Positions 23,468 through 36,024 of a DNA stretch of 64,000 nucleotides are shown here, piece by piece (position 1 is the stretch's first letter; each line of letters begins with the position of its first letter). The position numbers and the translations under genes were made by a program. The notes beneath the pieces were generated by a model. That model made no database searches and was not told where the DNA came from. It saw only the letters and a list, made by a program, of their open reading frames with translations. Origin of the DNA: Cristatella mucedo (lineage: Eukaryota > Bryozoa > Phylactolaemata > Cristatellidae); contig WPIO01000115.1 of NCBI GenBank assembly GCA_009760855.2, positions 788,501-852,500 on the forward strand, given 5' to 3'.

Positions 23468-25345
23468 AGAATGTGGTCTTCACTTGCAGACCAACTTAGC
23501 CCTGCCATAACCAAGATTTTTAATGCTTCTTTGGGGAAAAGGGGTCGTCCCCAAGTCCTTCAAATCGGCAATCGTTAGACCTATTCTTAAAAAGCCTGGA
23601 TTAGACAAAGAGGTCCTAGCAAACTATCGTCCAGTTTCCCTTCTTCCGTTCTTATCAAAGATTCTTGAAAAAATTGTTGCTAAGCAGCTAGTTAAACATA
23701 TTGAAAATATTGGAATGTCAGAAACATTTCAATCAGGTTTCAAGAGGCAGCACTCTACTGAAACTACTCTTCTCGAGTGTTAACAATGACACTTTGCGTG
23801 GCCACGATGACAGAAATATCACTTCACTAGCTCTGCTAGATCTTTCTTCTGCCTTCGACAGCTTCGATCACGAAGTTTTGCTTGAACGATTGAGAACAAT
23901 GATCGGTCTGGCAGAAGAAGCACTGGCGTAGTTTAAATCATACTTGTCTGATCGCGTTCGATCCGTGTCGTGTGGGGTCAGGTCTCAGACATGAGAAGGG
24001 TCACCTGTGAAGTCCCTCATGGGTCTTTACTCGATCCCTAGCTGTTCTCTATTTATACACAACATCTGGGAAAAGGGATTGAGGCCCATGGAATTGGATA
24101 TCACTTCTATGCTGACGATACACAGTTGTATTAGTCATTTAAACCTTCGGATTCTGCTGCAGCCACTGAAAAAACTGAATACTTGCCTCGCTGATATTCG
24201 ATCCTGGATGTCCGAAAACTTCCTAAATAAATAAATCCTAGCTGATTAAACAGCCTCTTTTCAGTAATGCGACAGTAGAGCCTTTACGGCTATCACCACT
24301 GCATGCCGTGGCGATAAAGAATCGCCCACCACAGGAATCGAACCAATGACATCGGGACCGAGGTCATGAAAGCAACCGCCTTACCTAGTGCGCCATCATG
24401 GCTCACAACTTCCTGATATTAAATAACGATAAAACCGAACAGATGCTCATAGGACATCCTAATCGCGTGGCTGAATATAAAGGCTTTGCTCTCCTAATAG
24501 GTGTTGCTACTGGGCGACCATCACCACCTGCTCGAAATTTTGGTGTCGTTCTGGACAGCTGCCTAATCTTTAAAAGCTTCGTTCGGAAGACAGATTCTAC
24601 AGCTAGCCATTACGTCCAATCTTTATCTAAGATTAGGAGCTATCACCCACAATGGCTTGCGAAACATTTAACTAGGTACTTAGCTCTGTCTTGGCTTGAT
24701 TATTGTAATTTCATTTTGGCTGGGCTACCAAATAAAGCTTTGAGGCCACTGCAGCTGACTATGACTAGAGCTGCAAGGCTAGTCTTCAAGTCCCAGAGAT
24801 TTGAGGACGTGTTTCCTTTGCTGAAATAGCTAGGATGGATGCCGGTTATGCAACAGATACAGAAAAAAGTTCTTATGGTGACCCACAAGGCCCACCATGG
24901 CTCCGATCCTACATACCTAGCTGTACTGCTGCCCCAGTTTAAGCCTCCTCGCACCCTCAGGACCTCCGTGTACAATAAATGAGCTGTTCCGCTTCTCCAT
25001 TTAAAGAACGTTGGCGACAAGAGCTTTAGATCTGCAGGTCCTAGGCTGTTGAACTCGCTTCCACAATTCTTATGCGACGACAACTTTTCTCCTACTGCCG
25101 ACAATGGCACATCCTTTCCAGCCGTCCCGAGGTGCTACTGCCATGCTATTCACTACCACAACTGCTCTCCTGACTCTGCTATGCTTCCCACTTTCTCTTT
25201 GATGAGTGAGACCAAGTATGGTGGTTACCGAATGCGTACCGAAAGCCGCCTAGGGGCTGTGTCTGAGCTTTAAAACTCTCCTGGGAAATATCCACACTAT
25301 CTCTATGACTTTGTGGAGTTATAGACGGAGATACATCACATTATT
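23468..25345 (+). mobile_element. LINE-B copy 1, 5'-truncated, split by a SINE
   Basis: Starts inside the RT (at the point matching 26880) and runs to the 3' tail (GGAGATACATCACATTA). The first ~340 bases are nearly identical to copy 2 and share its one-base frameshift near 23780. Beyond about 23820 it diverges more, with several stops (for example at 23929) and frameshifts. A SINE occupies 24225-24406. The end shows the conserved 3' UTR block from GTACCGAAAGCC to GGAGATACATC. Confidence 0.9.
24225..24406 (-). mobile_element. tRNA-derived SINE with target duplication
   Basis: Cleanly interrupts LINE-B copy 1; removing it restores the frame of homology with 27630-27645. Direct repeats AACTTCCT flank it (24217-24224 and 24407-24414). 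On the - strand it starts with a tRNA-like head having an A box (TGGCGCACTAGG) and a perfect B box (GGTTCGATTCC). The body contains GGCTCTACTGTCGC and the tail ends in ATTTATTTATTTAGG. Confidence 0.92.
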
Positions 25346-25349
25346 TAGG

Positions 25350-26560
25350 CTTAGAGAGGTTTCCTCACTCAATTCAAGAGAGTGAACTTATTTTACAGTC
25401 ACTCTGGTAATAGCATTCCCAAGTGACAAGATAAGCAAGACTTAAGTAATAAATCATTGCAAAGGCCATGAAAACCTCATTGAGATTAAACAGAATATAT
25501 GGTACTGCTTTATTTCTCTTGGCATGTTAATCCTTAGTCGCAAGTGCATATTGGTTTATTATATATTATATATTATATATATAGTATTTATTTATATTAT
25601 ATATATTATATATTATGTTATTATTATAAATTTATTGATATTTATTGCATATTAGTGGCACTGACCGAAGGATCTCTTCCCTTTTTTTGCAGCCTAAATA
25701 TCTAAGAAACATGTAGGTGCCTAGAAAGGAAATCAAGCAGAACTTCAATCAAGACATAGACTGGTTTATCTTATTTTAAGTTCATAATGTCAACATGACT
25801 TATTTGCATGGCTTTATCTGTAAATTATTCTGCGGGAAAGCAGAATGCATAATGCAAAGTATTACATCGCTTGCCGTCTAACCCAGTATCGAGTGTCTTT
25901 GATAAATTGCAAAGTATGCAATTGGCACTAAAGCTGTATTAATTTTGGCTAAAACTGTACAGGAATAAGCTATCAATATTTTGTTAACAATCAAAACATA
26001 TGTATCGTAAAGCCGACGATTTCAGATAAAAAATTTGGCTCTCTCATAGAATCCACAAATCCTGCATAAAATGTGAGAGACATGTTTGCACAATTATAAG
26101 CTAGACTCTCAGCTTATAATCTGGGTCTATTTGATCGCATTAACATTTCATTTTAAATGCTTCGAGATCCATAAGATGATAAAAAAGTTCGCTGATTCAG
26201 CAGCCTTTTTTATAGATTGGAAAAAAAGATTGAACTGCCAGGCTCACTGATTGAAGTGGGACTTACAGGAATGAAGAGGTGTTTATTTTTGTTAGTAGAC
26301 AGAAGGCTCTGTAGAGATTAGATAGAATATATTGAATCGTGATAACAGCAATTACTCCATGACATTGCTTGTTTTTATTGATTGGAAAAACGACCTAGCT
26401 CAGCTTCATGGACTACTGATTTGCTCTTAAGTGTCAGGACTTGCTGAAGTCTTTCATCTTGTGGTACCACAAAGTATGCATTTCGCAGACCTAATGTAAA
26501 TTAGTTTTATAGAACTGCTAAGCTGTTAGTTCATCATAAGCCTGCTGTCCGAAAGCCAGG
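25350..26560. other. AT-rich spacer
   Basis: No gene seen. A low-complexity TATATTA tract lies at 25552-25645. A short piece near 26190-26215 matches the 3' tail of the SINE family. Confidence 0.45.
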
Positions 26561-26569
26561 GCTTCTTTT

Positions 26570-28590
26570 TTCATTAGAATACTGATTTCCTGCCAGTCGG
26601 ACACTAAACAGATTTATAAGACAGTAATCCATTTACTGGCCAATGCTGTCAGGTCTGACTCCCCAGATATTAAGGACTCAGCCGAAAAGTTTTCAACCTT
26701 CTTTACTGAAAAAATTGTGCACATTCGTGCCTCCCTTAAGCCCCCTCTGACCAAAGCAATCGCCGTTCCTCAACCTGTGACCTTTCTTAAAAAGGTTCTC
26801 TGATGTTTCTGCCTGTGATGTGGCTGCCTTAATAAGGTCCAGCAAACAGAGCTCGTCTCATGAAGACCCTATACCTTCATCTCTGTGGTCATCACTTGCA
26901 GACCAACTTAGCCCTGCCATAACCAAGATTTTTAATGCTCCTTTGGGAAAAGGGGTCGTCCCCAAGTCCTTCAAATCGGCAATCGTTAGACCTATTCTTA
27001 AAAAGCCTGGATTAGACACAGAGGTCCTAGCAAACTATCGTCCAGTTTCCCTTCTTCCGTTCTTATCAAAGATTCTTGAAAAAATTGTTGCTAAGCAGCT
27101 AGTTAAACATATTGAAAATATTGGAATGTCAGAAACATTTCAATCAGGTTTCAAGAGGCAGCACTCTACTGAAACTACTCTTCTCGAGTGTTAACAATGA
27201 CACTTTGCGTGGCCACGATGACAGAAATATCAATTCACCAGCTCTGCTAGATCTGTCTGCTGCCTTCGACACCATTGATCACGAAGTTCTGCTTGAACGA
27301 TTGAGAACAACGATCGGTCTGGCAGACGAAGCACTGGCGTGGTTTAAATCGTACTTGACTGATCGTGTTCAATCCGTGTCGTTTGGGGGTCAGGTCTCAG
27401 ACATGAGAAGGGTCACCTGTGGAGTCCCTCAAGGGTCTGTACTTGGTCCCTTGCTGTTTTCCATTTATACGCAACCTCTGGGAAAAGTGATTAAGGCCCA
27501 TGGAATAGGATATCACTTCTATGCTGACGATGCTCAGTTGTATTTGTCATTTAAACCGTCGAATTCTGCTGCAGCAACTGAGAAACTGAATGCTTGCCTT
27601 GCCGATATTTGATCCTGGATGTCGGAAAACTACCTGAAATTAAATGACGATAAAACCGAACTGCTTCTCATAGGATACCCGAAGCGTGTGGCTGGATTAA
27701 AAGGCTTGGCTGTTCTAATAGGTGATGCTATTGTGCGACCTTCATCACGTGCTCGTAATCTAGGTGTCGTGTTCGACAGCTGCCTCAATTTCAAAAGCTC
27801 CATTCAGAAGACTTCCTCTACAGCTAGCCATCACATCCGAGCCCTATCCAAGATTAGAAGCTGTCTCTCACAGTGGCTTGTAAAAAAATTAACTAGCTCT
27901 TTAGTTCTGTCTCGGCTTGATTATTGTAATTCCCTTTTGCATGGGCTACCAAAGAAAGCTATTATGCCACTACAGCGGACTATGAATATGGCTGCAAGGC
28001 TGGTCTTCAAGTCCCAGCAGTTTGACCACGTGTCACCTTTGCTAAAAGAGCTAGGATGGTTGCCGGTTGAGCAAAGGATACAGAGCAAAGTTCTTAGGCT
28101 GACCCACAAGGCCTGCTATGGCGTGGCTCCTTCGTACCTAGCTGAACTGCTGCATCAGTTCCAGCCTGTTCGCGCCCTCAGGTCCTGTGTGGACAATACA
28201 TTAGCTGTCCCATTCCTACTCTTAAAGACATTCACGACAGAAGCTTTAGCTCTGCAGGTCCTAGACTGTGGAGTTCGCTTCTACAATTCTTATGCAATGT
28301 CATCTACTCTCCAACTGCAGACTATGACACATTTTTTTTTCAGCGGTCCTGAACTGCTACTTCCATGCTACTCACTACCTCAACTGCTAACTCCTAACTC
28401 TGCTATGCTTCCCACTTTCTCTTTGTTGCATGAGACGAAGTCTGCTGTCTAGCGAATGCGTACCGACAGCAGCTTAGGCTGTGAGTGGGCTATACAAAAC
28501 TCTCCTGCATAACACGCACATGGTCTTTTTGAATTTGTGGAGTTACTGACGGAGATACATTACATCACATTTCACTTATCGGCTAGAAGA
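26570..28590 (+). mobile_element. LINE-B copy 2, best preserved
   Basis: 5'-truncated CR1/L2-type LINE ending in a TACATTACATCACATT tail. It contains the end of the linker (SPDIKDSAEKFSTFFTEKIV region, 26660-26720), a near-complete RT and the 3' UTR. Homologous pieces occur about a dozen times in the window. Confidence 0.95.
26820..28452 (+). pseudogene. LINE-B reverse transcriptase, two lesions in the RT
   Basis: The RT fingers and palm run in frame 26820-27194, then shift one base near 27190 (LLE followed by VNNDTLRG when one base is skipped). They continue to a TGA at 27610-27612, where copy 1 has CGA, and on in the same frame to 28452. Visible motifs: [54 protein letters not shown], the catalytic YADD at 27520-27531, then LKLNDDKTELLLIG, LSRLDYCNSLL and LGWLPVEQRI of the thumb. 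A further frame break lies near 26790 in the linker. The product would be a target-primed reverse transcriptase; this copy cannot make it intact. Confidence 0.9.
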
Positions 28591-28599
28591 AGAATGCTC

Positions 28600-29400
28600 A
28601 CCATTGACAACAAAGGTCTTTGGCTTGAGTCATGTAGCATATTTAAATAAATCACCAGGAAATAAATTGAGCTTTAATTTAGCACTATGCAATCTATTAT
28701 ATTTTTTATTACTATAGAAGTATTTTAACATATAAAAGTGCATTATAGGGCAACTGAAGAAGCTAAAAACGTAATAAAAGGTAATTTATTTTAATGCTTG
28801 TGGCAAACAGCTAAGTAGTAATCGCAAAAGCAAACGGATTTGCTAAATCCTCAATAAGCACGAATTCAAAATTCAATTTATAGGTATACAAAATCCACAC
28901 TTATATTAGGTATACCCACGGAATCTTAGTAAATCCTGTTCTAAAATATTTATGTTCTTCTTATGGCAAAATAATAAGTATAAACAATTTACACTTTTAT
29001 TACGTATACTCATGGAATCGTAGTAAATCATATTACAGAATATTTATGTTCCTCTTATTGCATCTGAATGCATCTCTGGTTTCCAGAGATCTCTCAGGCA
29101 CAAGTGGCAATTAGAAATTCTCACCATCTAAATGGAGCTGAAAGCCAAAGAAGCAATGCAGATAGTACCTTCGAAAACTTTCTCCATCCATGTGTCACAT
29201 CTATTTTAGGCTCTTTCCGGCTGAGCTATTTTTCAAGTACTGCTAAGAGTAAGCTCCTCATTTCGACCATCTTAAGTTTTGGGTCTTGAATAAACTCGAT
29301 GTCGGGTTTTCCTAAACTTTTCAATGCCCTCTCTTGAAAATAGGTAAAAAAGACAAGCAAAATGCGAAAATCAAGTTTACAAAAAGCAACCGGAGTTTAC
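28600..29400. other. No gene seen
   Basis: AT-rich. Two short similar blocks near 28890-28950 and 28960-29050 (both with ACTTTTATTA-like and GGAATC.TAGTAAATC sequence) suggest a local ~75-base duplication. Confidence 0.45.
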
Positions 29401-29404
29401 AAGA

Positions 29405-29565
29405 AGAAACTGGAGAAGCAATCACCTAGATTATCACAGGGATCACATTTTAGGGAGCTAACCTGGGAGCGGTTAAGAAAGTGGATAATCGTCGACATCA
29501 GCATTTGTGAATTGTTCATCTGTGATTAAAAAAATGTTTTCAATAGAAGCGAGACTTGGCCTTCA
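29405..29565 (-). mobile_element. LINE-A linker fragment
   Basis: The reverse complement aligns with LINE-A linker sequence at 34700-34790 and 40180-40280 (AATCACAGATG... GATGTCGACGATTA). Confidence 0.65.
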
Positions 29566-30329
29566 GTAGGAACACAATCTTTATTACTGGATCATCTAAT
29601 CTTTAGGTTCCAAAGCTCAAACTGATGCTACCCTGCTTTTTGTGCACCTATACTTGAAATATCTAAACAGGGCAGCAAGGGCTACTGCCTTTTTCGGAAA
29701 TATGTCTCATGGAAGCGTACCTAGATCCGTGTCAAGATACGTACTCCCAGAAAAATCAAAAGCTCGAAGGCATTTTCTAAGATGTTGTTATACGAGCAGT
29801 CGAAAGGCGACGAATAAGCAAGGAACGCAGTGCACCTGAAGACTAGCATCACAATCGTTATGCTTCCCAGTTATCCCTCAGTTGATGCATCTTAGCTACT
29901 TGCAGAGGGTCTGATTTGAATCCAGATAAAAAAAACGTCAGCATATGGGGTTCTGTCACTAACTATTAGAGCCCTTTAAAATGTAACTATGGTTCAGTAA
30001 CTGAAATTTAAACCTTTTATGTAGTGAAATGCATCCACTTCATTTAAATGTCTTAGATTTGTGATTGTATCTGAATTAGCGGTAATTATTATTCTCTTGA
30101 AAATAATGGTAAAAGTATTACATTCAAGGTGTAGATGCCAATAAAAATACTGACATTATTAGTCAGCTATTAGCTATATCTTTTCTACGTGCCTGAGTTA
30201 GGATAGTTCACTTTTAGTAAAACGTTTTTGAATTTTGTAGGGATTTAAAGTTGCACTAATTACAAGACAAGTTTACTTATCATCAAGTACTAATTTATTA
30301 TCAGTCAACATCACTGGCTAACAACTGAT

Positions 30330-30512
30330 TCAAATATTGCCAAGAACTCGCCCTATAAAGAGCCTTTCTATGTTTGCTTGGAGATCATACGATAAGCTTG
30401 TTAAAGATTCCATCATAACAGCAAACTGCTGGGCAAATCGGTTGTCAGCCGTTAGTGTAATAGGTAAAGCTGATGCTTCTTCATTTGAGGATTTGATGAA
30501 ATACATAATAAC
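30330..30512 (-). other. Possible exon conserved in the triplicated segment
   Basis: On the - strand an open stretch ends in a stop at 30330 and reads SALPITLTADNRFAQQFAVM in its middle. The left copy (72-257, +) keeps the frame with similar residues (LPITLIANNQLAKQLADM). The right copy (60116-60290, -) has a one-base gap and stops. An AATAAA lies about 35 bases past the stop in this copy only. It could be a terminal exon or chance; no family recognised. Confidence 0.3.
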
Positions 30513-31640
30513 CTTATTATCAAGCACAAAAAATGCCACTAATCCTTTTTAGATGTGCTTTAAAGATACCTTACATGTTATTTAGTAAAAAAAGACGTTA
30601 CTGCAGTCTGCACAGAAATGCTGAAGACATATCACGAGAAACCTGCAAATGCTGTTGGGGTATAGCAAACACGTTCTGTATTTTTACATCTCAAAAAGTC
30701 AAATAACATGACCACCTCTGTAAAGCTGATTTCTAGTCTTATGGAGCATTAGAGCTAAGCACACACAGTTTATAAAGGATTTGAGATCGTTTTTCAGACG
30801 TAAAGCTAAAAGGCTGAGTAAAATAGCGAGTAGTATGATATCGAACGTGATTGAAAGTAGTTCTCAATCAGGTTTGCAAGAGCGAGTGTTTGCGAGGACA
30901 TAAAAATGAGTGATGAAAATTTCGCTCGTGTCGATACCCTACTTGATAAAGTGAGTTTCGTAAAGAAGCACTGTAATTTGGTGATTACTATATGATTCAC
31001 AGCACGACGCTTAGCCACCGATTTTTAAATTGGCCGTTTAAATTTTTATTATAAAGTTCAGAGGCACTGCCAGCTCTTAGTTGCAGAGGTTAAAATGGGT
31101 TACCACATATTCTTAGGCTAACTTTGAAGTGATGATCTGATATAAATGGTATAAACAAAAATGAATTGTGTATTTTCATATCGTCTATAGGCAGATTTTA
31201 AAGTGCAATTGGTTTAGTCTAGTGTAACTTTGGTAAGGCTTCAACGTGACTGGCTGACTTAGAGAGTAATGGAAGATTTTTGGAACATCAATTGTTGCCT
31301 AAGCGAATTAGCATTTTAAGATATAGCGAAAAATATAGGACCGTTATAGTTTCTATCATCCGCATCGCGTCCTGAATACTGGCAGAATTTTTCACGTTCA
31401 AAATTCGTGAAGTGGCTACCCAGTCTGCAAGGTGTCCAGTTCACAACTTTGTGTACCTAGGCGAGGCAGCTATACCGTCGCCTCGTTAGAGAAAACGACG
31501 ACGCTTAAACGTTGCAAACAGATTAGTTTCATGCTAACACATGCAATTTACCAAAAAAGCAGTTAAAATTAAGTACACAAATTATAGCTGTAGAATTAAT
31601 AAGCACGTCAAATGCACTACTAACGTTTAGCTTGACATAC

Positions 31641-31800
31641 CTTCCATTCAATTCTTAAATGAAGGGGCAGGAGGTTTCTCCACCGAAGCTGTCGTTTGAA
31701 AGCTACGGTGGGCAGTTGCTTTTATATTGCAGAATTCGCTGACATCCATAACCACATCGATGTTCGCAGAAAGTAAACTCACGACTGGGTGCACATTGAT
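31641..31800 (-). promoter_or_regulatory. Highly conserved block with TATA box
   Basis: About 140 bases (31660-31800) match 61530-61690 with only a handful of changes, well above the ~82 percent of the flanks. On the - strand it contains TATAAAA (31720-31726; partner 61593-61599). About 80 bases downstream lies a possible donor (GTATGT at 31640; GTAAGT at 61518 in the partner). The layout resembles the Kunitz promoter plus short first exon. The function is inferred. Confidence 0.45.
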
Positions 31801-33004
31801 GTAGGGTTCGAAGCTGGTAATCTGGAGAGTCCAAGTACGTTGCATGCAAGTCAGGCTAGTATGTATGTGACATCATTTAGAGCTACAAAGATCGACATAC
31901 CAGTGATAAAAAGATCAGGGACATCACGATTCTACTCCTTTGTTACCTAAAATTGTGCCACTTTCATTTACTACTAGGTCCTGCAGACTCATGACAGTCA
32001 TGCTACCTAGATAGTGAGGTAATCATTAGTTGTTAGGTTTGGTAAGCCGACATTGCTCGAGAGATGCTGTATTCAACTCCGTATCAAAATGTACACGGCA
32101 AAGGTCAATAGTTGATCTGAATTTTTCATAGCCATGGATTGCTATGTGTATAGCCTTCTCCATTCTGTTTGTCAGCCAAACTCGTACTGTTGTGACGAAC
32201 GTAGCTGCACAGATTGGCTTGTTTTACAAGCGAATCTATCGTTATTTTTTTATTTTCAGTGGATTTGAACGGAATTAGGTAGGTCTATGCCTATAGAATA
32301 AATCTAATATAACTTTACATCAGTAATCATAGCCGAGAGACTTTATGAGAAAGTAAAATTACCCAAAGCTGGACGCTAAGACAAATTAAATTCTTTAGCT
32401 GCCCGTGTTAACCTATCCAGGCAAGCTAAATCCTTCAGACCATCAATACTTAAGAGCTTTAGGAAGCCGTTTCTTATGGCACCACAGGTGAAGCCGGGTT
32501 TCTAATAACGTGCAAGGGCGAGATTTCCAAACTCGGGGAAGACCTCTACGCTCAGATGGTTGTGAAAGGGGTGGTTAAGCAAGCGATATCTAGTTTTATT
32601 TTGGTAACACTTGACATTCAATTAAATCTTTGTTGTGAGACAGAGAGAGAGCAAGATACTACGAGTCACTTGAAAACCATTGCACCATCACGGAAAGTCC
32701 AGCTAGCCACATGTTTTCTGGTTATCCACTAACTTCACGTAATATGTTAACTTCAGTAAAGCTGTACATTTTTCGTAGTTTTATCTAATAACCGACGAAT
32801 CAAATAAGAGTGGGATTCCCGACTCCAAGAAACCAAAGCAATGTTGATTTACTACTTCTGCTCTGTTGGCAAATATCCGGTTAATCATGGCTGCTAAAGA
32901 ATAAACGCGACAGTCCTCTCTATCTGTCTAGCTTTATAAACCGTAGCGAGTAAACAGCCTAATTGTCAATTTGATATTCTGGTTATGATTTCTTTCATTA
33001 GCGA

Positions 33005-33895
33005 CTTTCAGGCGAGAAATTTTATTGATTTTTCATAATTTTATAAATTCTACAAACAAGCAGTGTAGGATTTTTTCTAGGCCGAATCGATTCTTGATGT
33101 TAGATTGAATACTGTTTCAAGCTAGCCGCCAAAAGGCCAATGTGGCCTCCGTCTCATGCAATCGTTAAGGATCGATTCGCATTGCAGCTGTGATTGAATA
33201 CTTTAAGCATTGGCAGCTGGGCTCTCGCTATAAAATCTTCGTAGTTCGAGAGAGACGTAATTTATTAAGGATGCTTGCATTACTACAATTCTAGACTAAA
33301 GTTACCGTGACTATGCACTCAGAGGCCTTCCCATAAAATTTTCGTTAGGACTCTTTGAATCAAGCGGCACGAGTCTTCAGAGAAGCGAAAGAGTGAGCTG
33401 CCATCATATACTGTTGTAATAAAGTCTTCATTTGAGGACAGTCAAACACAGCTACCAAACCTATAAAACTAGCTTCCCCGCAAGCATCACATGTATCCCA
33501 AGGTGATATGCTTGGCGGAAAATGAGGTAGATTATTGAATAATCGTAGACTTCGTCACGAACCCACTTTGTGAGAAATACCAAACTCGTCCTGTCAGAAT
33601 TAAATAATGAGGCAAGTGTTTGTCTAGTGAAAGGTCGCATTCCACCACTACACCTGGTATCATGCAAACGCTACAGGACTTGAATCTGGGTGTCTTGTTG
33701 TCTGCTGCTTGCTTCACAATGCTCGTTAATACTCGTTAATTTTGGCAGACGTGATACTGTGCGTGTGGTTTAACTTATGCTATTGACATTAATTCCGGTG
33801 CTGTCACCTAGAGGCCGGCAGACCTTGACATGTGACTCGGGGTCTCTTTTAACAAGCATCATGGCTTTGGCTGTCTCAGTAGCTTTCGCACATCG
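33005..33895. other. No gene seen
   Basis: No ORF or repeat that I can support. The duplicated segment may continue a little past 33000, but the partner is cut by the window end. Confidence 0.4.
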
Positions 33896-33899
33896 GCAG

Positions 33900-34075
33900 C
33901 GACCAGCCATATTTCAAGTGCTCTTTGTTATGTGAGACGAAGTCTGTTGACTACCGAACGCTTATCGAAAACCGCTTAGGCTGTGAGTGACCTACACAAA
34001 ACTGTCCTGCAAACCACCCACGTGGTATTTATGACTTTGTGGAGTCAGAGACGGAGGTACATTCAATTGCATTGC
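33900..34075 (+). mobile_element. LINE-B 3' end fragment
   Basis: Matches 28425-28575: TGAGACGAAGTCTG, the GCTTAGGCTGTGAGTG block and the GGAGGTACATTCAATTGCATT tail. Confidence 0.85.
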
Positions 34076-34079
34076 TCAG

Positions 34080-34635
34080 TTGAAATGATAGAGACTTTAT
34101 TAACCATATTTGCGTACAGGGTCTGAGTGTGTCACCACTAACCAGGCTACGCTTTTTGTCATTGAGCATAATACCACGAACCATTGTTTCGTGCTTCTTT
34201 TTCAGCGAATGTATATTGAATGAGTTCTTTGATGGTGCTATTTCAAACGTATTACCATAGGTAATATCCTATCAAAAGCAGGTACAGAGCTTTCGTAAGA
34301 GCTGTACCAAAAGCAGGCAATTTATCGGTACGCTAATGCTAATATAGGTTGGAAGCCAACTTGCATCTATTGAGGGATCAATGGAGAGCACTGCGATTAT
34401 GATGGAAGTCTGCCTGTGCACCTCATTCCTGACTTATTCTTCGTCTATCATCTGCTGATAGAACAGTGTGTTAGGAAACGCATGTGGGCTTTTGATTTTG
34501 CAGAGTACGTATCTTGACAAAGATTCAGGTTGGCTTTTATGAAACATATTTCCGAAAAATGTCAGCAGCCCTTGATGCCCTATAAAGAATTTTCAAGTAT
34601 AGATCAGATCGTGGAAAAAAGCAGGGAGGCATTAT
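34080..34635. other. No gene seen
   Basis: Short LINE-A 3'-like words (GTCTGAGTGTGTCACC, AGCGAATGTA) occur at 34120-34230, suggesting an eroded LINE-A tail. Nothing firmer. Confidence 0.4.
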
Positions 34636-34639
34636 TTTT

Positions 34640-35770
34640 AACTTTGGAACCTTAGAGAGGATTATTTGGTCACAGAGATCGTGCTTCTACCAAAGACCTT
34701 GTCTAGTATATATAAAACATTGTTGAATCACAGATGCACAATCCAAGCACGCTGATGTCGACGATTAACCATTTTCTTAGTCAGGCCAGTAATCAAGAAA
34801 GCAAGACCAGACCAAAAGAACTTAAGCATGTACCGCCCAGTCTCTCTTCTAACGTTATTATAAAAGACAGTCCAACGAGCCATGGCAGACTGGCTAAACT
34901 TGTGCATTGAAACTTCAAACCTTGCTACGGAGTTACCCTCTGGTTTTAGAGATAATCACTCCACAGACTTAGCATTGCTTCGTGTGTGTAACTTTGGAAT
35001 GCAGACTGAGGTAGAGTACGTCTGCTTGTTTAGCTTGATCTTTCGGCAAATTATGATACTATCGATCGCCAAGTCCTTCGTGAGTGCCTCTCATATCGTT
35101 TGGGAATCACTGGCACTGCATTGCAATGGTTCAGTTCATATTTTAATGGGATACTTCAGAATATTGATGCGATGGCCTAGATCATCTGCCGACCCTCTAA
35201 AATATGGGGATCTGTGCTTGGTTCAATTTTTCTCAGGGTTTATACTTCCCATCTTGCATATGTGATTGCCGAGCATAATCTAGGCTTTCACTTTTATGCA
35301 GATGACACTTACTGGTACTTTAAATTTGATCCCTCCCAACCCTCCAGCACGTCAAAATCTCTTAACTCTCTCGCTGCTAGTTTTGATGACATTCGAAAAT
35401 AGTTGGCAGCACAATATCTTTAATTGAATGATGATAAAAGCAAGTTAATAGTTTTGGGCAAACCAAGTGTCATTCAGAAATCGAAAAGGCTAAAACTCAA
35501 AATCGGCTTTGAAAAAGCATTTCTCCCGTTGAATCTGTAAGAAATATAGGTGTAATGCTCCGAAGACATATTTCGTCCTAAGACCACACGAGCTTGACTA
35601 TCTAGTCTAAATACTTTCAGTAACCAATTCTAGGTCTAAATCGGTTCACGGATCTGTGACATCCCGCCTTGACTACCATAACACACTGCTTGCTGGTCTA
35701 CTGGCCTTTTCACCCAGGCTCTTACAGCCGGTGCAGACGTCTGCAGCTAGGCTTTGAGATAGACTCACCG
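34640..35770 (+). mobile_element. LINE-A copy with internal deletion
   Basis: A linker piece (34690-34790) is joined directly to the RT start (LIKKARPDQKNLSMYRPVSL at about 34790-34850). A 127-codon open frame (34882-35265) follows that drifts out of the RT frame. FYADDTYWYFKFD lies at 35288-35330, and the thumb is cut at about 35770. Multiple frameshifts. Confidence 0.85.
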
Positions 35771-36024
35771 GAGATAAACCAATTAAGGATTTCGAGGCTC
35801 TGTTTAGTTAGAAGTGAACGAAGTGCTACTTTAGAACATGATGGGAAGACTAACTGCAGTCATGTTTTACGACATTCGGACATTACCAGTCGTTGTCGTG
35901 AAAGGTAAGCCAGCCATACAGATGTGATGCTGCATTGAAGTCCATATCTTAACAAACAACGGCTAGGCAATTAAATTGTATTAGACTATTTTATGCCCGT
36001 TAATGACTATGCTTACAATCTTCG

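Larger units (their letters stand above)
29908..33000. repeat. Middle copy of the segmental duplication
   Basis: Collinear with 59685-62470 plus 63690-64000 at about 80-85 percent identity, and reverse complementary to 1-700. The homology begins abruptly at GGGTCTGATTTGAAT, just upstream of the Kunitz TATA region, so no Kunitz exons are present in this copy. It lacks the LINE-A insertion found in the right copy. Confidence 0.9.

Noticed and set aside
30680-30985. + strand ORF starting MSDENFARVDTLLDKV, shared with the right copy
   Set aside because: Substitutions between copies change many residues and the middle copy stops early; no evidence of coding constraint.
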